Assembly (NCBI GenBank): GCA_001940755.1 | Contig: MEHH01000085.1 | Span: 1-9,315 of the forward strand | Direction: 5' to 3' | Source: Candidatus Heimdallarchaeota archaeon AB_125 | GTDB lineage: Archaea > Asgardarchaeota > Heimdallarchaeia > Heimdallarchaeales > Heimdallarchaeaceae | DNA: 9,315 nucleotides | Shown: in pieces, positions 1 to 7,076 of the stretch | Position numbering within the stretch: the stretch's first letter is position 1 | Layout of the letters: the number at the start of each line of letters is the position of its first letter | Translations under genes and position numbers: made by a program | The notes under the pieces: generated by a model | Told to the model about the DNA's origin: nothing | Databases searched by the model: none | What the model saw: the letters and a program-made list of their open reading frames with translations, nothing else

Positions 1-363
1 GCAGTCAATACGGCACTGGGCCGGATGGGAATGCTTATCTGTGCCGATTCCTTTAAGCCCGAATTGCTGGAACAGTTGAAAGTGACAAAACCCGATCTTG
101 TGATTATTCCCTACGGCTGGGCAGCCAATGAAACAGATTGGCCCCATCATGGGAAAGCACTGCATAAAGTTGTACGGAATGTAGCCCAAAAGACCGGATG
201 TCCGGTCATTGGCACGGACCTGGTCGGCCAGATAACCCACGGCCCATGGACCGGGATGACTTTCGGAGGACAGAGCGTAGCAGTGGATGCGGCAGGCCGT
301 ATTTTGGCTGTGGGAAAGGACAGAGACCGCGATCTTCTGCTCATCGACCTGAAAATCCAGTAG
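1..363 (+). CDS. Carbon-nitrogen hydrolase (nitrilase superfamily), C-terminal part
   Basis: The 5' end lies outside the window, and frame 1 is open from base 1. The encoded segment contains GRMGMLICADSFKPE, matching the nitrilase-superfamily nucleophile block in which the cysteine (codon at 40-42) attacks the C-N bond of an amide or nitrile. The Glu and Lys of the catalytic triad would lie upstream and cannot be seen. The end (SVAVDAAGRILAVGKDRDRDLLLIDL) resembles a normal closing strand of the fold, so the C-terminus looks intact. The substrate cannot be told. Composition is about half G+C by eye, unlike the AT-rich DNA after ~1,200. The next gene remnant begins 62 bases downstream on the same strand, suggesting a former operon of bacterial type. 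Confidence 0.8.
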   Translation, partial: AVNTALGRMGMLICADSFKPELLEQLKVTKPDLVIIPYGWAANETDWPHHGKALHKVVRNVAQKTGCPVIGTDLVGQITHGPWTGMTFGGQSVAVDAAGRILAVGKDRDRDLLLIDLKIQ

Positions 364-413
364 CCGGGAGAGAGAATCCCCGGTCTGAATCCTCATACAT
401 AGTGCAATTTAAC

Positions 414-418
414 AGGAG
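414..418 (+). promoter_or_regulatory. Shine-Dalgarno site AGGAG of the dppA-like pseudogene
   Basis: AGGAG lies 7 bases before the ATG at 426. It fixes that ATG as the original start, ahead of the longer open frame that runs in from the overlapping upstream gene. Strong sites of this kind are not seen before the AT-rich genes later in the window. Confidence 0.6.
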
Positions 419-425
419 ACTAACC

Positions 426-803
426 ATGAAAAGGATGATGATCCTTCTTTCTCTCATTATAATGGCATACTTTGCTCTGAGCCAACCTTCCCAAACAAAA
501 CTCAAGGTTTTTATTTCCGTTGATATGGAAGGTGTGGCAGGAGTGGTCTCGGGAAAGGAGTGCAGCCCTTCGGGACCGGATTACACTCTTTTCCGCCAAC
601 TCATCCGTACGGAAACTGCCCGGGCGCTGAACCAGCGGAGCCTGTTCCGGCCGTACAAGCTCAAACCGCCGTACCGTATGGTGCTGAAGGTCAAAAAGGA
701 GCGGGGTGAGTATGAAGGGGCGAAAAAAACCGGTAAGGGTATTTATTAATATGTCAGCGATGATTTCCTGCAGGTGATGGATGCTTTTAATGCCCTGAAA
801 TGA
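426..803 (+). pseudogene. dppA: D-aminopeptidase (DppA / M55 family) pseudogene, internally deleted
   Basis: The frame starts with a hydrophobic signal-like segment (residues 4-19), then KVFISVDMEGVAGVV, the family's N-terminal strand. D33 and E35 correspond to zinc ligands. After about residue 66 (..TARALNQ) it jumps to RSLFRPYKLKPPYRM, which resembles the family's C-terminal region, so roughly 150 central residues are missing, including the metal-binding histidines. An in-frame TAA at 747-749 interrupts it. The same frame then continues YVSDDFLQVMDAFNALK and stops at 801-803, matching the usual DppA C-terminus. Intact members are about 270 residues. The product would be inactive. Family identity is from recalled motifs; the deletion junction is inferred. 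Confidence 0.75.
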
Positions 804-911
804 GGATTAAGGAGTCGTATCGCTGGGTTATAATGATGATATTATATAGGACCACCCATCCTGAATTACGTTTAAGAGATGATGTAGTACAGGAATGTAT
901 GGCATAGGACA

Positions 912-917
912 GGGAGG
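912..917 (+). promoter_or_regulatory. Shine-Dalgarno site GGGAGG of the serine hydrolase fragment
   Basis: GGGAGG lies 6 bases before the ATG at 924. It is a strong bacterial-type ribosome binding site and decides the start of the truncated gene. Confidence 0.55.
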
Positions 918-923
918 CCCGAG

Positions 924-1196
924 ATGAAAAAAGGTATTCTGAAACTGTTATTCCTGGCGGTATTGTATGCGGGATTAAGCCTTTTCTGTAATCCCTCGAT
1001 CTTTGATCCGCCGGACCAGACCGGAGACGGCTGGTCCACTGCGAGCTTGGCCGATGTGGGAATGAAAGAAGAATCCCTAGAGGATCTGGTAATCCGCATC
1101 GAGGACAACACCTATAAGAATATCCACAGTGTTGTTATCATCAAAGATGGGCTGCTGGTATTTGAGAAATATTTTTCCACTGAAAAAAGAAATTAG
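924..1196 (+). pseudogene. Beta-lactamase-like serine hydrolase, 5' fragment only
   Basis: The 90 codons begin with a signal peptide (MKKGILKLLFLAVLYAGLSLFC). W-S-T-A-S-L-A-D-V-G and then IHSVVIIKDGLLVFEKYF follow, the typical opening of class C beta-lactamase / PBP4*-like serine hydrolases (usually 350-500 residues). The frame stops at 1,194-1,196, before the catalytic S-x-x-K motif would appear, so no active enzyme can be made. The loss of homology (about 1,175-1,195) coincides with the drop from GC-rich to AT-rich DNA, so the gene looks cut by recombination or by an assembly join. The cysteine at the end of the hydrophobic run might suggest a lipoprotein, but Phe precedes it, which is a poor lipobox. 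Confidence 0.7.
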
Positions 1197-1274
1197 GAAA
1201 TTAATGATTAATACTCTTTTGCTATTTTCTACGAAAATTTTTTAATCTTAAACCAGATATAAGTATGTAATATC

Positions 1275-4200
1275 ATGCAAGATAGTAAGAACACGGAAAA
1301 GTGTTTTGAGAATATTTCGTTATTAAGTGAAGGTGACACTTCTAAGTTTAATGATGTTATTAATTGCGCAAAATATCATCCTAAAGACGAAATCAGAAAG
1401 AAATCTACCCTTGCCTTAGGAAATACTGGTAACAAAGATATCTTACCACTATTACTCGAAATGTATGAACTTAGGAGGATGTATTATACTGAATCAGAAG
1501 CACTGTATTCAATCTATAAGATAGTGGATAATGAGGAGAAAAGAAAATTAAAGGAGATAATGTTATCAAATACTCTAATCTATTCTAAAGATGCAGTAAC
1601 TGAATTTCCCGAACTCAAGAAAGACATAATTTCAATGATTATAGATAGGATTGAAAATGAAGTTAATCACCGTGACATTATTAGAAACTTGAAACTATTA
1701 TGTATGATTGACAAAAAGGAAACAATAAAAATTGCAACAAAATGTTTATTTCATTCTGATTATCCAAATGCAGATAAGGTTAGAAAAACAGCAGCAGAGA
1801 TCTTAGAGAATTTTGATTCTATCCCATCAGAAGGATCAGATGAATTGTTATATCTAGCAATTAAGGAAGATTGGGAAGAAATTATTAACAGAGGAGATGA
1901 AGCACTCTTCTTTCTAAAAGATTTACTAAAAGGAGATTGGTTATACAGTATTCCGAAAGGATTGTTTTTGTTTGGAGAAAAAGGGATTGAGATATTACTT
2001 GATCATATGGTGGAAAGACGGTTTCCAACTCCTGTTATTGGAGTTTTACTGAATAATTTCGAAGAAGAAAAACTTCAGAAATCTCTTACAGAATCTCTTT
2101 TGAAAGTCTTACATCATGATAAAAATGTTGTTAGAAAAAAAGGATCTCTAAAAGTATTGGATTTTCTAAAATGGCAACCCACCAATGAAAAGGAAATTGA
2201 CTTAAAAGAGTTTCTCAATTATAAATCAATAAATGATAATATCAGTTTAATCAATTCTGTAGGTGAAGCTAGTAGTTTTATTGCAAATCTTAGTAGATCA
2301 GAATGTTCTAATTATCTCGAAAAAATAGAAGAGTCAGATGATTCTAGAATTATATCACTTCTTTTAGCTATTTTTTGTCGAATTCCTGAAAAAAGTTTCC
2401 AAAAAGTAGAAAAGATTCTAAAAAAATTCAAATGGAAACCAAGAATAAATGAAGAAGCATTTTATCTTGATTTTTTAGCATTTCTATCTAAACCATTAGA
2501 ATACGATTGGAAAGTTCTACCAAATTATGGAGAGATAACACTTAAGCCATTACTTTCATATGCTTCTGAATTGTGTTATATCCTTGAAATATTTTTTGAC
2601 GATTATGATGAATATTATGATTATTATGAAGAGGAAGACATTATAAAATCGGAAGATCACAATGAGATTAACTCGATCTGTTTTACCATAATTCCCCAGC
2701 TAATAGCTTCTGTTGGAAAAACAAATCCAAAATTAGTAGATAAGTATAAACTACTTGAATGGAAATATCTGTCGAAGCATGAGACAATTCTTATGATGCA
2801 AATTGTACATTATTTAGATGACAAAAGAGCTTTAAAGCAACTTGTAGAAATATACAATTATTCGGAATATAATGATGAAAAATATTTAGCTGAAACTATT
2901 TTGGAGGGATTAGGGTGGGATTTTAAATCTTTTGAAAAAGAAAAAGAGAATAATGAAATCAAAGTAAGAAGAATTGTTGAAAAATATATATCTGAAGAAT
3001 CAATGAGAAGGATTTCCAAATTAAAAGAAATTGAGAAGTACTATTATCAAACTATAAACAGCTCTATTAGTACAGATGAATATATGGAAGAATTTGCTAA
3101 GGAAAGTATGATGGAGGCTAAAGAGTATTATCTAAATAAACTCATTAGAGATAAAACAGAATACGCTTTAGATTTCTTTCTTCTTTTATTATTAGATATT
3201 AGATCATCAACAGAATTAAATTACTTTACTATAGATATGATAGGTGAGTTTAAAGATAAAAGAGCAATAGAACCACTCCAATATTTCATAGAAAACATCT
3301 CAGATTCATACTTCCACGAGCATGTAAATAAAGTCATGAATGATTTGAAAGGTGATTTAACAGTTCAAACTTTCTTTAAATCTTCCAGTCAGCTGGAATC
3401 AGGATTAAAAAGCGAAGATGATTTGATTTATCTTTTCAGAAATAATTCCAGTGAAGAATTTGTTAAAGAGTTTTTAAAGAATTTTAGAAGTGATACAATA
3501 ACAATTATTAATTTTTTACTTAAGAATATTAAACAAATTTCAAATCTAGAGGTGCTAGAAATAGACCTAAATGTTTTTGAACAATGTATTGATGGTCTTA
3601 AGAGGGAAAGTATCGGCTTTTCAGAAAATTTGGATCCAAAAATAATCTCACAGATTACCTCACAAATCTTAAATAAAGAATTTGATCTTTTTATTCATCC
3701 ATCGAATGGAAATTCTTTAAAAAATCTTCAATTAATTGTTTCCAAAATAATTCTTCGAATCAACCAAGAAGATTGTATAAAACTACTTCTAAAGAGACTG
3801 GATACCCATGAACTATATATTCATTCATCAGATTTGGTAGAGATAGTTTCAGAAGTACTTGTTGGAAAAAATTCTGCTGATACCTCAGAATCTTTATTAG
3901 AGATGATTAAAGATGTATCAGAATCTTTACAATTTCTTATAATAGATGTTTTAGGTGATATTGCAGACAATAGAATCGTTCCTAATTTAATAAGATTATA
4001 TAATGAAACTACTTTGAATAACCTAAGACTAAGAATCATCAAATCCATGAGTTTCTTCGAAGATGAAAGGCTCCTAAAACCTTTGTTAACAGCATTAGAA
4101 GAAGATATATCTGATGAGCTCAAATGCATAGTAATATCATTACTAGGAACAAAAGAATATATTCCTAATGAAGAAATAATCTCTTTTATGGAAAAATATT

Positions 4201-4775
4201 ACTATCAAGCACCAATAAGAGTAAAGAGGGATATTGTTTATGCTATAGGAAGTGCGAAAAATAAGCGTGTTCATGATATTTTATTGGATGCTCTGAAACA
4301 ACCTGATGATAAGGTTCAAAATGCTGCTGCAAGTCAAATTATTCATAATCCAATAGTGGAAGCCTACAATCCACTTTTGGAGCTACTTAATACTTCTAAA
4401 AAAAGCATTCAGTATAGTGCCGCAGCTTTAGGTAGGTTAGGTAACAAAGAAGCAATACCTCACCTTCTTGATTTGTTTGAGAAATCCAATGATTTTGGTT
4501 CCTTAATGGGAATTGAATCTGCTTTGTTAAGATTATGTGATAAGGATAATGTACATGATTTAATTCAGATTCTTGAAAGATGTACAAATAAGAAACATCT
4601 AGAAATTTTAACAGAAGTACTTGGAAAAATTGGTGATGATAGAGCTGTTCCAGTTTTAGTTAGATTAAAAGAAAAGTATGAGACAAATAATGAAATGAAA
4701 AATATAATAAATAAAACCATACGAAAATTAAAATCTACACAAAAGGATAAAACTAAAAATAACATAAAAAAGTAG
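1275..4775 (+). CDS. Large HEAT-repeat protein (1,166 aa)
   Basis: This is one uninterrupted frame of helical repeats. HEAT / PBS-lyase-like units are clearest near residues 25-110 (EIRKKSTLALGNTGNKDILPLL), 515-530 (DDKRALKQLVEIY), 660-675 (DKRAIEPLQYF) and almost continuously from about 870 to 1,140 (for example NRIVPNLIRLY, ERLLKPLLTAL, AIPHLLDLF, DDRAVPVLVRL). An acidic, tyrosine-rich loop sits at about 442-455. The tail is lysine-rich (KSTQKDKTKNNIKK). I see no signal peptide, membrane segment or catalytic motif, so it is probably a soluble protein-binding scaffold. ATG 1,275 is the first start after an in-frame stop at 1,260-1,262 and has no clear Shine-Dalgarno. A weak TATA-like TTTAAT at 1,241-1,246 would fit a short-leader archaeal transcript. 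Partner and process are unknown. Confidence 0.85.
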   Translation: MQDSKNTEKCFENISLLSEGDTSKFNDVINCAKYHPKDEIRKKSTLALGNTGNKDILPLLLEMYELRRMYYTESEALYSIYKIVDNEEKRKLKEIMLSNTLIYSKDAVTEFPELKKDIISMIIDRIENEVNHRDIIRNLKLLCMIDKKETIKIATKCLFHSDYPNADKVRKTAAEILENFDSIPSEGSDELLYLAIKEDWEEIINRGDEALFFLKDLLKGDWLYSIPKGLFLFGEKGIEILLDHMVERRFPTPVIGVLLNNFEEEKLQKSLTESLLKVLHHDKNVVRKKGSLKVLDFLKWQPTNEKEIDLKEFLNYKSINDNISLINSVGEASSFIANLSRSECSNYLEKIEESDDSRIISLLLAIFCRIPEKSFQKVEKILKKFKWKPRINEEAFYLDFLAFLSKPLEYDWKVLPNYGEITLKPLLSYASELCYILEIFFDDYDEYYDYYEEEDIIKSEDHNEINSICFTIIPQLIASVGKTNPKLVDKYKLLEWKYLSKHETILMMQIVHYLDDKRALKQLVEIYNYSEYNDEKYLAETILEGLGWDFKSFEKEKENNEIKVRRIVEKYISEESMRRISKLKEIEKYYYQTINSSISTDEYMEEFAKESMMEAKEYYLNKLIRDKTEYALDFFLLLLLDIRSSTELNYFTIDMIGEFKDKRAIEPLQYFIENISDSYFHEHVNKVMNDLKGDLTVQTFFKSSSQLESGLKSEDDLIYLFRNNSSEEFVKEFLKNFRSDTITIINFLLKNIKQISNLEVLEIDLNVFEQCIDGLKRESIGFSENLDPKIISQITSQILNKEFDLFIHPSNGNSLKNLQLIVSKIILRINQEDCIKLLLKRLDTHELYIHSSDLVEIVSEVLVGKNSADTSESLLEMIKDVSESLQFLIIDVLGDIADNRIVPNLIRLYNETTLNNLRLRIIKSMSFFEDERLLKPLLTALEEDISDELKCIVISLLGTKEYIPNEEIISFMEKYYYQAPIRVKRDIVYAIGSAKNKRVHDILLDALKQPDDKVQNAAASQIIHNPIVEAYNPLLELLNTSKKSIQYSAAALGRLGNKEAIPHLLDLFEKSNDFGSLMGIESALLRLCDKDNVHDLIQILERCTNKKHLEILTEVLGKIGDDRAVPVLVRLKEKYETNNEMKNIINKTIRKLKSTQKDKTKNNIKK

Positions 4776-4778
4776 TTT

Positions 4779-4816
4779 AAAAAAGGAAATACTAAGTAAA
4801 AAGAAAAATAAAAGAG
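4779..4816 (-). terminator. T-rich tract after the broken RAM gene (minus strand)
   Basis: Read on the minus strand, the bases just past the stop at 4,827 contain several T runs (T6 at 4,784-4,779 and more T-rich DNA before it). Archaeal terminators are commonly such runs without hairpins. The tract lies between convergent genes. Confidence 0.35.
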
Positions 4817-4826
4817 AGATGTGAGA

Positions 4827-4963
4827 TTATTGATCTACACAAATCATAGTCATTGTAGAACGAACTTTCTCCAAAACTCTAAGATTCTCAGTAACTATCT
4901 TCTTAAGAGAATCAGTATCCTCTGCCTCAATTTTAGCAATTAAGTCATAAACACCATAAACGA
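4827..4963 (-). pseudogene. Lrp/AsnC ligand-binding (RAM) domain gene, 3' half, disrupted by insertion
   Basis: The minus strand encodes VYGVYDLIAKIEAEDTD... through RSTMTMICVDQ and stop. These are 44 C-terminal residues identical to those of the intact 77-residue gene at 7,390-7,623. The two DNAs differ at about 24 of 135 positions, all silent by my hand count, so this copy was under strong protein-level selection until recently. It is cut at 4,963, and the matching upstream bases resume at 7,077 beyond the TnpB-type element. An open frame runs on into the element to a start at 5,120 (97 residues; the new N-terminus has a hydrophobic stretch). That chimera is probably accidental. Confidence 0.85.
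4955..4963 (+). repeat. 9-bp direct repeat CATAAACGA, left copy
   Basis: It is identical to 7,068-7,076, and the two copies bracket the inserted element. Because both lie at the junctions, the exact element ends are ambiguous within these 9 bases. The repeat may be a target duplication, or a target site on the left matched by the element's own right end, as in IS200/IS605-type elements. Confidence 0.75.
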
Positions 4964-5045
4964 ACACTATGTGAAGGAAAAAAAAAGAGGATAGAATGAT
5001 AGATAAAGCAAAGAAAAATATTCTCCATCTAGGTGATTTCTTACC

Positions 5046-5053
5046 TTTAAATA
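5046..5053 (+). promoter_or_regulatory. TATA box TTTAAATA of the TnpB-type gene
   Basis: Its centre is about 32 bases before ATG 5,082, so the transcript would start near 5,075, giving a very short leader. It is a good match to an archaeal TATA element and supports expression from inside the element. Confidence 0.5.
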
Positions 5054-5081
5054 CTATTTTGCGGATTAGATAACGAGGAAA

Positions 5082-7019
5082 ATGGTCACACAAACAGCAA
5101 CAAACCAGACTTTTCTCCATTCTTCTTCAGAAGGTGTGATGAGGAGTTATCAGGTGGTGCTAAAATGTGCAGATCAATCCCAAAGAGAAGAAATTAACAA
5201 GAGGATAAGAACACTAGAAGTAATGCAAAATCAACTACTTACTCCTCAAGTGATCAAGCAAGCTGTGGAACTCTACAGGAACAATCCAAAAGAAAGATTC
5301 TTCACACGACAACTATGCAAAACGATAGGAAAAAGTCCCAACATTGCACAAAGCGCCTTTCATTGGTTATATATAGCTATCAAAGGTAAGCTAGACAAGG
5401 AAAAGAAAGTGAAAGGATTAGTCAACTTCTTACTTAAGAATCCTCAACAGTTGATAGAATGGATAGTTTTCGGTCGGTCTCCTTATACTGAACGAAGCTT
5501 GGGAAACTATTGGAAATTAAAAAGGAGATACATTATCAACCTCCTCACTAGTACCAGATCTCAAACAAACTCCTATTGGAGTAAGAAGTATAGAACAAAG
5601 TATGTTTCCGAATTCCTCCAATTGAACTCCTCTCTACCAACTAGAACACAACGAGAAGTTCTCCAAGCTCTTGATGATACATTGTTCTACCAACAACATG
5701 AATTTTCACTTATTCCCAAACTGAACAAGAACCAGAAAGCATTTCTGAGCAAACTCCAACTTTTGAAAAAGGAACAAAACTCTGTCGTTCCTTTTCTCAC
5801 CTCTTGGATCAACAGTCCTCAACCTTCTCGCTGGAAAAGTCTCAAAGAACTTGCGGAACAAATTGCAATAATTATAGGTAAGCCTAATCGAAAACTCTTT
5901 TCTGCTGTCAGGCAGATAGTCGTTTTCACACTCTTTGACCATTACATGCAGATTGTCCCTCATTTAGTACAAGGATTACCCGTAGCTAAAGTTGTTCCCC
6001 TACCATTTAAACGAAAAAAGAAAGGAAAATTACCAATCAAACTATTAATGAAAATGGATTATGTTATCTCCCGTCAAGGGAATGCAAAAGATCTGACAAA
6101 CCAAATAAAGAACCAAGGTTGGACTGTACTTGGTTTTCCAAAGAAGGGAAAAAAGCTATTATCAGCTCAGGTTCTCTTTCCACCGAAGGTTCTAAAATAT
6201 ATCCAAAACGGTGCTAATATCAGAGTTTTTCAAGTAAGTAGTGGACAAGCTCCTAATTATAAACCTAGGGTGATTGTAGTACTTGAAGGAGCACATGGTT
6301 GTTTTCACTCCTCTATCCTTCTCCACCGCTATCTTTCGCAGATTCCTGGAAAGAAATCTTCCGTTCTGGGAGTAGATATTAACCGTTTAGGAAGATATAT
6401 GGTTGTTTTTAACACTCCCATTCCTCTCCCTTCGGATTTATTAGATTTGGCCTCACAGTATGATCATCTCAGTACCAAAGTTGTCGATGAACTTAACTTA
6501 GGTTATCTTCGCAAACGAAAGGAGTATGACATTCATGGAAGTTGTAAACTCAAGGGAGAACTCAATCGAGTCTATACTCGACGTAGTAGAATCCTTCGAG
6601 AAATCACCCGCCGTCTCCCTAACTTTCTTGCAGCTGTTTTGGTGAAAAAGAAGTGTAAAGTACTCAAGATTGAGCGTTTAGTAGCTGATCCAACAGGTAC
6701 CAAAGGTGCTTTAGCTAAAGCTATCTACACTATGCCTGATAGTTTGTTTATTTACAAAAAAGCTATCTGGTTAGCTTCTATTGAGCTTGGGTACGACATA
6801 CAGTTAGAAATAGTTCCCTCTTATCATACCAGCACTATTCATTATGGGTGTGGTGGTTCATTAATTCGTCAAAAAGGTCAGTATGATATTGCTCCTTGTA
6901 AGAAGTGTAGTCAAAAAGTTAATACTCATATCAATGCTGCTCACAACATTGCTTCCCTCTCTGGTACTTTCCTTCCTCCTGATTCCTTCCCCTCAATGCA
7001 CGTGAGGGGACCCACCTAA
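5082..7019 (+). CDS. tnpB: Large TnpB-type RNA-guided nuclease-like protein with altered RuvC-III site
   Basis: The C-terminal third matches the TnpB/Cas12 RuvC fold. RuvC-I is VLGVDINRLGRY (D432) and RuvC-II is VLKIERL (E531). A PSYHTST block precedes a zinc ribbon with ligands H587, C590, C606 and C609 (the first Cys is replaced by His). The RuvC-III box NTHINAAHNIA follows, where the usual D-x-N-A-A aspartate is H616. The D432 and E531 sites are intact, but the substitution predicts weak or no DNA cleavage. About 430 residues precede RuvC-I, against about 190 in ISDra2 TnpB, so the N-terminal half is enlarged and largely helical. Start: ATG 5,082 fits the TATA box at 5,046. M20 (ATG 5,139, preceded by AAGGTG) gives a more TnpB-like N-terminus (MRSYQVVLKC). 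The 3' end overlaps the putative guide-RNA scaffold. Alternatively it is simply a decaying transposon protein, though the frame is fully open. Confidence 0.85.
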   Translation: MVTQTATNQTFLHSSSEGVMRSYQVVLKCADQSQREEINKRIRTLEVMQNQLLTPQVIKQAVELYRNNPKERFFTRQLCKTIGKSPNIAQSAFHWLYIAIKGKLDKEKKVKGLVNFLLKNPQQLIEWIVFGRSPYTERSLGNYWKLKRRYIINLLTSTRSQTNSYWSKKYRTKYVSEFLQLNSSLPTRTQREVLQALDDTLFYQQHEFSLIPKLNKNQKAFLSKLQLLKKEQNSVVPFLTSWINSPQPSRWKSLKELAEQIAIIIGKPNRKLFSAVRQIVVFTLFDHYMQIVPHLVQGLPVAKVVPLPFKRKKKGKLPIKLLMKMDYVISRQGNAKDLTNQIKNQGWTVLGFPKKGKKLLSAQVLFPPKVLKYIQNGANIRVFQVSSGQAPNYKPRVIVVLEGAHGCFHSSILLHRYLSQIPGKKSSVLGVDINRLGRYMVVFNTPIPLPSDLLDLASQYDHLSTKVVDELNLGYLRKRKEYDIHGSCKLKGELNRVYTRRSRILREITRRLPNFLAAVLVKKKCKVLKIERLVADPTGTKGALAKAIYTMPDSLFIYKKAIWLASIELGYDIQLEIVPSYHTSTIHYGCGGSLIRQKGQYDIAPCKKCSQKVNTHINAAHNIASLSGTFLPPDSFPSMHVRGPT

Positions 7020-7067
7020 ACGACGGTTAAGCGCCTTCTGGCAAGCTTAACCAAGTTTCATAACGTG

Positions 7068-7076
7068 CATAAACGA
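7068..7076 (+). repeat. 9-bp direct repeat CATAAACGA, right copy
   Basis: It matches 4,955-4,963. It forms the right junction of the element, and its first three bases overlap the outer stem of the right-end structure, so at least part of it seems to belong to the element. That favours an IS605-like end over a simple target duplication. Confidence 0.7.

Larger units (their letters stand above)
4964..7076 (+). mobile_element. TnpB-only (IS1341 / IS605-type) element inserted in a RAM gene
   Basis: The boundaries come from comparing the split RAM gene with its intact paralogue. Removing about 2,113 bases restores a continuous reading across VSEVHIV-YGVYDL. The element carries one gene, a TnpB-type protein. 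No HUH/Y1 transposase (TnpA) is present, so mobility would need a helper in trans. There are no terminal inverted repeats. The right end is rich in nested hairpins (6,996-7,070). The left end holds only a weak candidate stem (GGA..GAAT 4,989-4,997 with ATTCTCC 5,020-5,026). Base composition is visibly less AT-rich than the flanking HEAT gene, in line with transfer. Family placement rests on the TnpB-like protein and the right-end structure. Confidence 0.75.

Noticed and set aside
198..425. Longer open frame running from 198 into the dppA-like gene
   Set aside because: It overlaps the nitrilase gene in another frame, gives no recognisable residues, and AGGAG at 414-418 marks ATG 426 as the start.
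829..834. TATAAT as a bacterial -10 box for the serine hydrolase fragment
   Set aside because: No acceptable -35 element lies about 17 bases upstream, and the gene behind it is broken.
3821..4129. Minus-strand open frames inside the HEAT gene (also 4,396-4,587 and 4,565-4,765)
   Set aside because: They show serine-rich or low-complexity translations, no start signals, and lie wholly inside a well-supported gene on the other strand.
5706..5963. Minus-strand open frame inside the TnpB-type gene
   Set aside because: It is antisense to a continuous conserved coding frame and has no recognisable protein features.
4964..7076. A DDE-type transposon because of the 9-bp flanking repeats
   Set aside because: No DDE transposase and no terminal inverted repeats are present, and the right repeat overlaps the element's own stem.
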